Source: Advenella mimigardefordensis DPN7
GTDB taxonomy: Bacteria > Pseudomonadota > Gammaproteobacteria > Burkholderiales > Burkholderiaceae_B
Direction: 5' to 3'
DNA length: 64,000 nucleotides
Assembly (NCBI RefSeq): GCF_000521505.1
Contig: NZ_CP003915.1
Location: 1-64,000, forward strand
Shown here: piece after piece, positions 11,042 through 19,081 of the stretch
How the letters are laid out: the number at the start of each line of letters is the position of its first letter
How positions within the stretch are numbered: the first letter of the stretch is position 1
Program-made: the position numbers and the translations under genes
The notes under the pieces: generated by a model
Database searches by the model: none
Seen by the model: only the letters and a program-made list of their open reading frames with translations
Told to the model about the DNA's origin: nothing

Positions 11042-11419
11042 ATGAATATTCGAATTAACAAGATGAATGGTCGAATTCTTCTGGCTGTCGCGATGAGCGT
11101 ACCATTCATTCAGGGGTGTACGACTGCCGAAGATGAGGCCGTCAATCAGATGTCAACGACTCAGCAAGTTAAGTTGATAGAAGCAGGCGAAGATAAACAA
11201 TTCAATGAATGGTTTAACAAAATTTTGGCTCAGATCAAGGCTGATCCGACTTATAAGCGCATGCCCGTCGACACTAAAAAACAAGAGCTGGACTTATACG
11301 TGTGGCTCCACGAGGCATATAGCAAAAAAATCACAAAGCAAGAGCTGACACAGAGATTGAATACCGCTTATCCTAATCATACTTACGAAGTTTCTTTTAT
11401 CGTCTCTCGCGTGCCATAG
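11042..11419 (+). CDS. Small outer-membrane-type lipoprotein, unknown function
   Basis: The 125-residue product has a lipoprotein signal peptide with lipobox IQGC (about residues 23-26). The mature part is helical and charged and contains the segment FNEWFNKILAQIKADPTYKR. AAGGA lies upstream of the ATG. It starts 61 bp after the autotransporter gene on the same strand with no terminator between, so co-expression is likely. I do not recognise a family. It could assist or be cleaved by the protease, but that is inference from position only. Confidence 0.75.
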   Translation: MNIRINKMNGRILLAVAMSVPFIQGCTTAEDEAVNQMSTTQQVKLIEAGEDKQFNEWFNKILAQIKADPTYKRMPVDTKKQELDLYVWLHEAYSKKITKQELTQRLNTAYPNHTYEVSFIVSRVP

Positions 11420-11623
11420 TGATTTACGAGTTTCTATCGTCGCGTTGTGCGGATAAAACCAGGCTAATGCACCGATAATGAGCCTTTCATATGGGCGCAT
11501 TATTTTGCATGCACCTATTATTTTGTATGAAGCGCTATGTAGACGGCCTCAATCTCTGGCAATCGTTATTGTCGAAACCGCCTTGCTTTGTTAATTGACT
11601 CTCAGCCAATTTAGGACTTCTTC

Positions 11624-12016
11624 ATGAAAACATTTTTCTTATTTGCGCTCTTGGCATTATCCACGCAGTCAGCCTACGCACTAAACTGCAATAATGCCAC
11701 CACGCAAGCTGATATAAACCAATGCGCGAATGCCGATTATAAACATGCAGATGCTCAGTTGAACAAGGCATACAGGGAGGTCTATAGCAGAGCGGATGCT
11801 ACTCTGGTGCCACAATTGAAAACAGCACAAAATGCTTGGATAAAGTTTCGCGATGCCGATTGTTCGTTTCAGACTTCCTCCGCAAGAGGCGGCTCTATGT
11901 ACGCTTCCGTTCTTGCTGGCTGTCTTGAGGTGAAAACGTTAGCACGGACTAAAGAACTTAGCGCTCTATTGCATTGTAAGGAAGGTGATACAACATGCGT
12001 TTTCTCCGGCAATTGA
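11624..12016 (+). CDS. LprI-like (DUF1311) periplasmic protein, possible lysozyme inhibitor
   Basis: The 130-residue protein has a clear signal peptide (MKTFFLFALLALSTQSAYA). The four-cysteine DUF1311/LprI fold follows: LNCNNATTQADINQCAN, then NKAYREVYSRA, then AWIKFRDADCSF and AGCLEVKTLARTKEL. LprI of Mycobacterium inhibits lysozyme, and related proteins are widespread in proteobacterial periplasms. The extra C-terminal cysteines (HCKEGDTTC) suggest another disulfide. The neighbours are competition-related genes, so protection of peptidoglycan is plausible but not proven. Confidence 0.8.
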   Translation: MKTFFLFALLALSTQSAYALNCNNATTQADINQCANADYKHADAQLNKAYREVYSRADATLVPQLKTAQNAWIKFRDADCSFQTSSARGGSMYASVLAGCLEVKTLARTKELSALLHCKEGDTTCVFSGN

Positions 12017-12312
12017 ATGCAGGATTCTATGAGCTCAACGTAATGAGGGAGTAAATTTATCGGAGCTGTACGAGATAGACTACAGATATTGCAATCAAAC
12101 TCAGGTTCGTGTGTTTTCTAGATTCGATAGGATGCTGGTGCTAGAAATGGCAATACGAGGCGCAGCAACGCATCACCAGTATAAGCACATGTATTCCGCG
12201 CATCCATCCAATCATCTAGAAACGGTTGCCCAACGGCCCCGTGCGCAAACTGATCCATTTGCAGCTTTAAATCACACAGTGCCTTTACCGCGTGATCCAT
12301 TGCCTCGGGTAA
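12017..12312. other. Gap with no convincing gene
   Basis: Both strands show short open frames here, and none has a clear ribosome-binding site or recognisable motif. Sequence homologous to the upstream part of the truncated frame that follows may have decayed here. Confidence 0.5.
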
Positions 12313-12663
12313 TTCTTGTTGGATCACAAACCTATCATTTACCCCGTCTGGGGAGGGTTGAATAGGCTGGGTAATCGTCATGCTGTGTATTACTACGCCG
12401 GTTGGTCGAATATGCATTTTGGTTCCATTGCGGCAAGAATGGGACTTCCTCTACAAAATGCACTACGTGGCGCTGGTCAGGCGCAAGGCTTGGACAACAT
12501 CGGGGGGAGTGGGGGCCAAAATACAGAGACGGGTGACGATGAAGCCGATGCGCAGGCGATTACCGCTGGGTATAATCTTGGTTTACGTAAACAGCTAGTA
12601 ACACGTGACGATGTACTCAATATATTAAATGCTCCCCCTGGTTGGATAGGAAGAGGATTATGA
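12313..12663 (+). pseudogene. C-terminal fragment of a larger protein, possible T6SS effector tail
   Basis: The frame is open from a stop at 12310-12312 to a TGA at 12661-12663 and has only a TTG near its beginning (12316). The translation has a gene-like composition, including VYYYAGWSNMHFGSIAAR, a Gly-rich turn (GGSGG) and LRKQLVTRDDVLNIL. The stop overlaps the next gene's ATG as ATGA. Its position before a membrane protein and a PAAR gene suggests the remains of an effector, but I do not recognise the domain. Confidence 0.45.
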
Positions 12664-13139
12664 AACTTCGTTGGTTTAAATTTAGCATTCTAGCTGTAAT
12701 TCTGCTCATCTTGCTTGTTTGGATTGCCCTGATATTCATTGCTAACAGGCTAGCTCAACGCGATTTTGCAGCGACACCGTGTTGGTTCATTCAAGAGGAT
12801 CAGCCGCACAATATACCAAAACTGGTGCCTGGGCCGCAGGGCTTCTACATACCAAACCCTTTACGCCAACTCAACCGCCGTTTTGTGGGGTTAGGTCTTG
12901 ATGAGCCGAGTATATATGCTCCACACTTCGCTGTTGCCGCATTGGATGCTGATGGCCGTGCGGCCCTTTGGGGATGGAGTTATCGGAAGATGGATTTGTG
13001 GTCTATAAGCGAAAGAGCGCAAAGTCGGCGAATAGGTCGTTTGGTTGACTTCATAAGTGAAGAAAAAATCCGTGCAGCTTGTCCCGGCTTGAAGCAACCG
13101 CTGCAAACGGATCGAATACGCGGGGCAAGGGATAAATGA
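12660..13139 (+). CDS. Single-pass membrane protein, candidate effector immunity protein
   Basis: The 159-residue protein has one N-terminal transmembrane helix (about residues 9-32, FSILAVILLILLVWIALIFI). A soluble domain that should face the periplasm follows. ATG 12660 is chosen because it overlaps the upstream stop codon by 4 bp and has AGAGGA just before it. The tight overlap with a truncated upstream frame and the PAAR gene 17 bp downstream resemble T6SS effector-immunity-PAAR clusters. Immunity function is inferred from context. No family was recognised. Confidence 0.55.
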   Translation: MKLRWFKFSILAVILLILLVWIALIFIANRLAQRDFAATPCWFIQEDQPHNIPKLVPGPQGFYIPNPLRQLNRRFVGLGLDEPSIYAPHFAVAALDADGRAALWGWSYRKMDLWSISERAQSRRIGRLVDFISEEKIRAACPGLKQPLQTDRIRGARDK

Positions 13140-13155
13140 ATATTTGGAGAGTCAT

Positions 13156-13455
13156 ATGCCATCAGCAGCTCGTATAGGCGATAACGCATCAGGTCATGAT
13201 GGAGCGCCAGAGACGCCGGGCACAGAGGCATCTCCACATGTCTTCATTGAGGCCATCCCTGCTATGCGTCAGGGAGATGCCTTCGGTGGAATGCACGGCC
13301 ATGCGTCGGGTGCATCTGGGTATAAATCAGAAACCCGAGCATTCTACCCTGCGCCAAATGCGCAAGCGTGGTCAGATTCCCAATGCCTACCGGCAGCAGT
13401 CCATACGACGCAGGCCGTGCATATGCTCTCAACGCAAAGTTGTATATATAAATAA
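13156..13455 (+). CDS. PAAR-domain protein, probably truncated
   Basis: PAAR proteins cap the VgrG spike of the type VI secretion system. The first ~55 residues match the motif (PSAARIGDNASGHD, SPHVFIEAIPAMRQGD, HGHASGASG). The second half of a normal PAAR fold (another VFINGKPA-like strand and GD turn) is missing in this frame. A nearby frame gives INQKPE, so a frameshift around 13320 is likely. The tail to 13455 looks non-homologous, and the IS256 fragment begins immediately after it. The gene is probably inactive. Confidence 0.65.
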   Translation: MPSAARIGDNASGHDGAPETPGTEASPHVFIEAIPAMRQGDAFGGMHGHASGASGYKSETRAFYPAPNAQAWSDSQCLPAAVHTTQAVHMLSTQSCIYK

Positions 13456-13611
13456 AGAGATTACACAAGCGAAGCTGAGCAGTACGGCACGAACGTCTCT
13501 GCGGACTTTATCAGCTCAGTCACTGACCAGGTCATAGAGCAAATGCAGGCCTGGCAGGTGCTGGCGCTTGAACCGATAAATCCGGTCGTGTTCTTCGATG
13601 CGCGTCTTTAA
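13453..13611 (+). pseudogene. Fragment of an IS256-family transposase
   Basis: From about 13474 the frame reads EQYGTNVSADFISSVTDQV, then IEQMQAWQ, and on to EPINPVVFFDA before a stop at 13609-13611. This is the conserved DNA-binding/catalytic region of IS256 (mutator) transposases. A frameshifted KEITQAKL just upstream fits the preceding REI-type motif. Upstream and downstream parts are missing and no terminal repeats were found. Confidence 0.75.
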
Positions 13612-13663
13612 CGCGTTCAGGACGCGAGGCTAGCAGGACATACTGATTGCGGTGACCTGTTAA

Positions 13664-14152
13664 TCAACCTTCCGATGCCTGCTCTTCTCTCTCTTCGCGC
13701 AACGCTCTATATTTTACGCCCCACCCTTCGGGCACCATTACTACTACAGGAACAGTTCTATTTAAATGAATGACGTCTTTTTTCGCCCTCACATCCACTC
13801 TTCTTTTCCAGGCATCGCCGCACTCGCCCTGTTCTCCATATAATTTGTTATTAGTGTCCAACTCCCAATACATCAGCCCTCTACCCGGTACTAGGTTGGG
13901 ATTGAATTGCCCACCTATTTTATTTTTTCGGCAATTTACCTCAATATTCTTGAACGCCCACACCTCGATTTTTTGCACATCTTTTTCTATTATTTTTTGA
14001 CTATTTATTATGTATCTAATATACCCTTCTTTGGCTTCTGGGTATTGCCTTAATATGTCATCCCCCTGTTTTACCTCATCGGCATAAGCCGCCTTGGCAG
14101 GTAACAACAATACCATTGCTATCAGCGACAATGCACAAGCAACTCTAATCAT
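13664..14152 (-). CDS. Ecotin-family periplasmic serine-protease inhibitor
   Basis: Ecotin is a dimeric periplasmic inhibitor of trypsin-fold proteases. The 162-residue product has a signal peptide (MIRVACALSLIAMVLLLPAK). The ecotin pattern follows: YPEAKEGYIRYII, IEVNCRKNKIGGQF, and the C-terminal strand TVPVVVMVPEGWGVKYRAL. The two cysteines of the reactive-loop disulfide are kept (VNC and GEC). The residue aligned with the E. coli P1 Met84 appears to be Gln, so the target range may differ. It lies downstream of the quinohemoprotein gene on the same strand, separated by a terminator. AT-rich codon use matches that gene. Confidence 0.8.
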   Translation of the reverse strand: MIRVACALSLIAMVLLLPAKAAYADEVKQGDDILRQYPEAKEGYIRYIINSQKIIEKDVQKIEVWAFKNIEVNCRKNKIGGQFNPNLVPGRGLMYWELDTNNKLYGEQGECGDAWKRRVDVRAKKDVIHLNRTVPVVVMVPEGWGVKYRALREEREEQASEG

Positions 14153-14165
14153 TTCATTCCTCTTT

Positions 14166-14206
14166 CATAAATAAAATGCACCCGAGCCACAATAATGGCC
14201 GGGCGC
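14166..14206 (-). terminator. Intrinsic terminator after the quinohemoprotein gene
   Basis: Reading the minus strand, GCGCCCG+GCC (14206-14197) pairs with GGC+CGGGTGC (14188-14178), with one bulged base and an 8-nt loop. ATTTTATTT follows. It should end most transcripts of the dehydrogenase gene before ecotin. Ecotin therefore has its own weak promoter or depends on read-through. Confidence 0.65.
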
Positions 14207-14224
14207 ATTATTTCCCCTGAAACA

Positions 14225-16348
14225 TCAATGCACTGTTTCATCCTTGATTTTTTTACCGCCACTTTCCCTTATCGCATCTGCAGTCCCCTGTATATATGCT
14301 TTTATGGCGCTAACATCATCTTGCGACAGCTTGTCAGTAAAATCCGGCATCCCTAAGCTATAGAATGGCCCTTTGAATACAAAAATGCCCAGATTCTCCA
14401 CTATATTTTTATCCACGTACGCAAGATTTGGCAACGCTCCGCCTTTTGTCGCTCCTGGGGCTCCGTGACAAGTTGCACAGGAACTCGTATAGAGCTTCTC
14501 TCCATATTCTATTTTCGACGGGTCATAATCAACGCCTTCAACTAATTTTCCTGTCCCTTCCTGCAAACTTCCGGGAGAAACGGCTTTACCGCCCAGCTTA
14601 AACGTATATACAGTGCCGGATCCACGCTGTTCAGCCACCTTTCTGGGCAATCCATATGCACCACCCCAGCCTACTGGTATTGAGATATATTGCTCTCCAT
14701 CAATTTCATATGTTGCAGCTCCAGCTCCTGCCCCACCATTCAAATCAAACTTCCATAATTTATCGCCGGTCTCTGCATCATATGCTATAAATTTCCCATC
14801 AGCCGTTCCTTGGAATACCAAGTCCCCACCGGTAGACAACACACCTCCATTCCAAGGGGCATCATATCTAACCCTCCAACGCGATTTTTTTGACACCGGA
14901 TCCCATGCCACTAGCTCACCAAACTCGCTAACAGCGCTGCTACTCCCCATTGTTTTTGCTTCGTTCCTGCCAATAATCGAGCCTCTCACCCCGGGTTTCG
15001 GATCTTCAAAGCGCCAATCCATTTGATCCTTATATGTTACTGATATTTGTTGAGCCGGTATATAAACAAGCCCCGTATCTTTGCTGTATGACATAGGCTG
15101 CCAATTATGTGCGCCCAACGGTCCTGGTATCTGCAAATATTCATTTTTTGTGTCTCTTGCTGCCGCAAATTCTATTGGCCTTCCACTCTCGTCGTACCCT
15201 TTCGCCCAAGTGACGTCCATATAATTTTTAGCGGATATAAACTTCCCTGTCTCTCTATCTATCACATAGAAGAATCCATTCTTCGGAGCATGCAATAATA
15301 CTTTTCTTAAATTGCCATCTATTTTTATATCAGCCATAATTATTGGCTGCACCGACGTATAGTCCCAGTTATCGCCTGGCGTCTCTTGATAATGCCACTT
15401 ATATTCACCGCTGTTAGGGTCTATAGCAACGATAGACGCTAGATATAGATTGTCGCCACCTGCTGGGCTCCGAAGTGCTGCCGCCCATGGATTTCCATTT
15501 CCTGTGCCAATATATAACGTATCAAGCTCTGGGTCATATACCATAGAGTCCCAGACAGTTCCGCCTCCACCGTTCTTCCACCACTCCCCAGCAGGGTCCC
15601 AGGTCTTGGCAGCCTTCTTCATCGCCTCATTCTCAAAGGGCTCTTTTGGGTTTCCAGGAACGGTGTACCATCTCCATTCCTTTTTTCCGGTATCTACATT
15701 GTAAGATGTAATATACCCACGTCCAGAATACTCCGCTCCTCCGTTACCTATAACTACGTGACTTCCCGCTATTCTTGGCGCACCAGTTATCGTATAGAAC
15801 CCCTGTTCTCCATCGAATGTATCTTTCTCCCAGACGACCTTCCCGGTAGATGCATTCAGAGCGATTAGCCTCCCATCAAATGCAGCTACATAAACCTTAT
15901 CTCCAGATAAAGCAACGCCTCTATTTACCGCATCACAACAGGCTTTGACACCCCATTTCCCCTTATCCACCTCTGGATCATATTTCCATATGCTTTCTCC
16001 AGATTTAGCATCAATGGCATGAACGACCCCCCAGTTAGAGGTTACATACATTATGCCATTCGCGACTACTGGGGTTGATTCTATTCCTCGGCTACTTTTT
16101 AAATCATAAGACCAGGCTAGACCCAATTCTTTAATGTTAGATTTATTTATCTGATTCAATGGACTATAGTGCGTCTCATGATAATCCATTCCAGTTGTTA
16201 GCCATTCCGCACCTTTTGCTGAATTTTCTATTATTCTATTCTCTGTGACTGGCTTATATTTAGGTCCGCTGTTTTCCGCATGAGCGCCGGTAATTGTCAT
16301 ACCGAACACCATAGATGACATAATAGCTACAGCTGTTCGCGAATTCAT
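14225..16348 (-). CDS. Type II quinohemoprotein (PQQ) alcohol dehydrogenase
   Basis: This periplasmic enzyme oxidises primary alcohols using PQQ and an attached c-type haem. The 707 residues match the length of the Comamonas and Ralstonia enzymes of this class. A signal peptide (...MTITGAHA) precedes the eight-bladed propeller with Trp-docking-type repeats. The vicinal Cys137-Cys138 pair (VKACCDAVNRG) forms the disulfide ring over PQQ. A C-terminal cytochrome c domain has CATCH (C624-H628) and a likely Met ligand in SLGMPDF. No PQQ biosynthesis or partner cytochrome gene lies nearby, so cofactor must be made elsewhere or taken up. The AT-rich codon use is unlike that of the core genes, which suggests acquisition. 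Confidence 0.93.
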   Translation of the reverse strand: MNSRTAVAIMSSMVFGMTITGAHAENSGPKYKPVTENRIIENSAKGAEWLTTGMDYHETHYSPLNQINKSNIKELGLAWSYDLKSSRGIESTPVVANGIMYVTSNWGVVHAIDAKSGESIWKYDPEVDKGKWGVKACCDAVNRGVALSGDKVYVAAFDGRLIALNASTGKVVWEKDTFDGEQGFYTITGAPRIAGSHVVIGNGGAEYSGRGYITSYNVDTGKKEWRWYTVPGNPKEPFENEAMKKAAKTWDPAGEWWKNGGGGTVWDSMVYDPELDTLYIGTGNGNPWAAALRSPAGGDNLYLASIVAIDPNSGEYKWHYQETPGDNWDYTSVQPIIMADIKIDGNLRKVLLHAPKNGFFYVIDRETGKFISAKNYMDVTWAKGYDESGRPIEFAAARDTKNEYLQIPGPLGAHNWQPMSYSKDTGLVYIPAQQISVTYKDQMDWRFEDPKPGVRGSIIGRNEAKTMGSSSAVSEFGELVAWDPVSKKSRWRVRYDAPWNGGVLSTGGDLVFQGTADGKFIAYDAETGDKLWKFDLNGGAGAGAATYEIDGEQYISIPVGWGGAYGLPRKVAEQRGSGTVYTFKLGGKAVSPGSLQEGTGKLVEGVDYDPSKIEYGEKLYTSSCATCHGAPGATKGGALPNLAYVDKNIVENLGIFVFKGPFYSLGMPDFTDKLSQDDVSAIKAYIQGTADAIRESGGKKIKDETVH

Positions 16349-16374
16349 TTTATCTCCTCAGTTAAAAATACCAT

Positions 16375-17273
16375 TTATAAATCTTCTAATTTAGCCTTGA
16401 CGCGCTCGGGCGTGAACGGGATCTGGCGCGGGCCGGTGGCGTCAAAGACGGCGTCGCTGATGACAGCAGCGGTGGGGTTGGTGGAGGGCTCGCCACCACC
16501 AGTGAACTTGTGTTCGGGGTTGTTGTTGACGAGCATCATCTCTATGTCGTCGGGGATTTCGGAGAAGTGCAGGCTGGTGGGGTGGCCCGGCAGCTTGCCG
16601 TCCCGCTCGCGCTTCTTGTCATGGGCCGGGCGCTCGTCCCAGCCGTACTTCTGCACTGCGGCCTTGAGCACAGCTATGGCGTGCTCGTCCTCCATGTGCT
16701 GCGGGTGAAAGGGCGGTTGATCCTTGCCCGCAGCGGCCGCCAGCTCGTCGGCACAGGCCTCCATGACAAAGGTGGTCTCATGCTTGCTGGGCGAGCGCAG
16801 CCTGGCAGAAACCTGACCATCAGCTTCCAGCGCGTCCTCCAGTTCATGGACGCTAGTCGTGCCCATGACCATCGACAGGCGCTCGAACGGGAAGGCCAGC
16901 TCCTCGGCGACAATCTGCGCCAGCGCGTTGAGTGAGCCGTTGCCCTGCTCTATGTTGCCGGTGAACAAGGTGGCAGTGTTGTCCGGGTGGATGGCCAGCC
17001 AGGCATCGAGTCGGGCGGCGTCCACTGACTGTGACTCGGGTACGTCCAGCGTGGTGATCTCGTGGCCCTCTGCCTGCGACAACGGGGTCACGCAGGGCAT
17101 ATGGCCTTGCCATCCAGGTGCACCGTGCAGGCGCCGCACTGGCCCAGGCCGCAGATAAACTTGGGGTCGTACAGTTCCAGCCCATCGCGCAGGACGTAGA
17201 GCAGCATGGTGTTGGCCTCAACGTCGATACCCTGCGTGCTGCCGTTAACTTTCAGTTTCAATTCACTTGTCAT
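16375..17273 (-). pseudogene. Deletion-fused remnant of a two-subunit molybdo-hydroxylase
   Basis: The start (17273-17088) encodes the [2Fe-2S] domain of an isoquinoline-1-oxidoreductase-type small subunit, with FICGLGQCGACTVHLDGKA. After a frameshift the text continues as small subunit (CVTPLSQAEGHEITTLD). It then jumps directly into large-subunit sequence: DAWLAIHPDNTATLFTGNIE, then AEELAFPFERLSMVMGTT, and finally C-terminal pieces such as GGEPSTNPTAAVISDAVFDA. Hundreds of codons, including the second Fe-S domain and most of the molybdopterin domain, are missing. The remnant is visibly more GC-rich than the dehydrogenase gene beside it, so it has a different source. Confidence 0.85.
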
Positions 17274-17281
17274 TTTTCTGA

Positions 17282-17692
17282 ACTTTCACTAATTCTCCAG
17301 GCTGGATAACAATTAAATCCGCAAAACTATAAGTTTTAAAATCAATTGAATTCACGAGAAGCAAAAACTAATTACACACAAGATCGCCTCAAGGTTCCTT
17401 ACAGTCGTCCCTCTATTCATGTTGCCGCACGCTATGGAGGGTAGGATACGCAAGCTATACGAGCGCACATACACAGTCCTTTTCATCGTGTCGTTTAGAT
17501 TAAACACGTGAATTAGATGACATGTCAAGGAACTCAGCTACGCTACGCATAGCCTCCTTATGCACAGAGAATATTTGTACAACTTCCGGAAATTTTCACT
17601 AATGATGAGAATTCGAAAATAGGCATTTTCACAATTAATGAAAAAAGCTTTAAAATCAATCCCTTGATTTTCACTAATTGTGAGTCCCGACA
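17282..17692 (-). repeat. Spaced end array of element 2
   Basis: Dyads lie at 17593-17611, 17626-17644 and 17667-17685, with a half-decayed outlier at 17282-17297. The outer end CCCGACA lies at 17686-17692. Apart from a few substitutions, 17584-17692 repeats 6422-6531. Between 17298 and 17583 I see nothing else. Confidence 0.7.
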
Positions 17693-17828
17693 AAGTTGTC
17701 TGTAGGTAAAGTCATAGCCTGAGATTTTGTGGGCCATAAGTTGAGAAACGCTTGGTGTCGATTTCACATTAAGTGCAAATGGGTCGCAATTAATACAGTA
17801 TCCAGAATTTGCAATTGATCGTTGTATT

Positions 17829-17863
17829 AAAGGCAAGCTTATACAGGCTTGCCTTTATTTTTT
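17829..17863 (+). terminator. Intrinsic terminator inside element 3
   Basis: The stem AAAGGCAAGC (17829-17838) pairs with GCTTGCCTTT (17847-17856) and is followed by ATTTTTTG. It lies 73 bp inside the inferred compact end and upstream of ddlA, the same placement as in elements 1 and 2. Confidence 0.8.
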
Positions 17864-17977
17864 GAGACTAGTAATAATGCGGGATCAGGTATTTGGCAGA
17901 ATAGAATTTTATAGTCAGTACAGACGGTCGGACTGTATTTTTAGTCTGAAAACAGATAGTTAAAAGGACGATTCAGT

Positions 17978-19081
17978 ATGAAGAAAAAACATGTCGGAAT
18001 TATTTTTGGAGGAAAATCAGCTGAGCATGAGGTTTCCCTTCAATCGGCGAAAAATATACTTGAAGCCATTGATAAAACAAAGTTCGACGTAACGCTCATT
18101 GGCATTGATAAAAATGGCGGCTGGCACCTTAATGAAGCGTCGAGTTTTTTATTAAACGCAGAAAATCCGGAGCTTATCGCTCTGAATAGGTCTGGCAGAC
18201 GTGTAGCACTTTTCCCCGGACAGCATCTAAATCAATTGGTCGAATCAGACGGTGCCCAAAAGTTTTCACAACTGGATGTTATTTTTCCAGTTGTTCACGG
18301 CACTCTTGGCGAAGATGGTTCTCTACAGGGCCTTATGCGTATAGCTAACCTTCCGTTTGTCGGTTCCAGTGTGCTCAGTTCTGCAATATGTATGGATAAG
18401 GACGTATCCAAACGTTTGCTTTATGCAGCTGGGCTTAATGTTGCTCCCTTTATAAGCGTGAAAAAACACAACAGAAAGAATTTAAGCTTCGAGTCTGTAT
18501 GTGAGCAGCTTGGGTTGCCATTATTTATTAAGCCGGCTAATCTGGGTTCGTCGGTGGGAGTGAGTAAGGTTATGACGCAGGAGGAGTTTGAGGCAGCTCT
18601 ATCCACGGCCTTCGCTTTTGACAATAAGGTTTTGATAGAGCAGGCCATTGATGGCAGAGAGATCGAATGTGCCGTGCTCGGTAATGAGAGACCGGAAGCC
18701 AGCCTGTGCGGTGAAATAGTAACCAGCGAGAGCTTTTATTCTTACAACACCAAGTATATAGAGTCAGAAGGTGCAAAAATAGTAGTCCCCGCTCAGCTTA
18801 GCGAGGGGACTAGTAATCATATACGTAGTACCGCCCGGAAAGCGTTTGAAGTTCTGGAATGCTCAGGGATGGCAAGGGTCGATTTCTTTTTAACCAGGGA
18901 CGAAAAATTAATTGTAAATGAAATTAATACGTTACCTGGGTTCACCAACATAAGTATGTATCCCAAGCTATGGGAAGCCACCGGCTTAAGCTATAGCGAT
19001 TTGATTACACGCCTCATTGAACTGGCAATTGAGCGCCATCACCTTGAAAGTCAACTGCAAAGCTCTGTATCCAGGGATTGA
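17978..19081 (+). CDS. ddlA: D-alanine--D-alanine ligase, DdlA type
   Basis: This enzyme joins two D-alanines for the peptidoglycan pentapeptide. The 367 residues fit DdlA (E. coli 364) rather than the shorter DdlB. It starts with GIIFGGKSAEHEVSLQSA. ATP-grasp motifs follow, with the omega-loop YSYNTKY whose Tyr marks D-Ala rather than D-lactate ligases. Metal and substrate residues lie in MARVDFF and NEINTLPGFTNISMYP. AAGGA lies upstream of the ATG. Betaproteobacteria normally carry ddlB in the dcw cluster, so this is probably a second, acquired copy. It stands alone between repeat arrays, after its own upstream terminator. Confidence 0.93.
   Translation: MKKKHVGIIFGGKSAEHEVSLQSAKNILEAIDKTKFDVTLIGIDKNGGWHLNEASSFLLNAENPELIALNRSGRRVALFPGQHLNQLVESDGAQKFSQLDVIFPVVHGTLGEDGSLQGLMRIANLPFVGSSVLSSAICMDKDVSKRLLYAAGLNVAPFISVKKHNRKNLSFESVCEQLGLPLFIKPANLGSSVGVSKVMTQEEFEAALSTAFAFDNKVLIEQAIDGREIECAVLGNERPEASLCGEIVTSESFYSYNTKYIESEGAKIVVPAQLSEGTSNHIRSTARKAFEVLECSGMARVDFFLTRDEKLIVNEINTLPGFTNISMYPKLWEATGLSYSDLITRLIELAIERHHLESQLQSSVSRD

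Larger units (their letters stand above)
6538..17692. mobile_element. Putative Tn7-like island, element 2
   Basis: I infer the ends from the repeats. TGTGCCGAATTTCAC at 6538 is a decayed compact end, with dyads at 6545-6563 and 6595-6613. On the minus strand TGTCGGGACTCAC reads inward from 17692. The 11.2-kb interior carries an AraC regulator, a subtilisin autotransporter, a lipoprotein, an LprI-like inhibitor, effector/immunity/PAAR remnants, an IS256 scrap, ecotin, a quinohemoprotein dehydrogenase and a broken molybdo-hydroxylase. No transposition genes were found and there is no matching target duplication (TAGGT left, AAGTT right). The boundaries are hypotheses. Confidence 0.4.

Noticed and set aside
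12118..12417. Minus-strand open frame of 99 codons with fairly normal composition
   Set aside because: No recognisable motif or ribosome-binding site, and it overlaps the start of a plus-strand frame whose end is coupled to a real gene.
17558..17836. Minus-strand open frame of 92 codons
   Set aside because: It runs through the dyad-repeat array and is explained by the repeats; no protein-like pattern.
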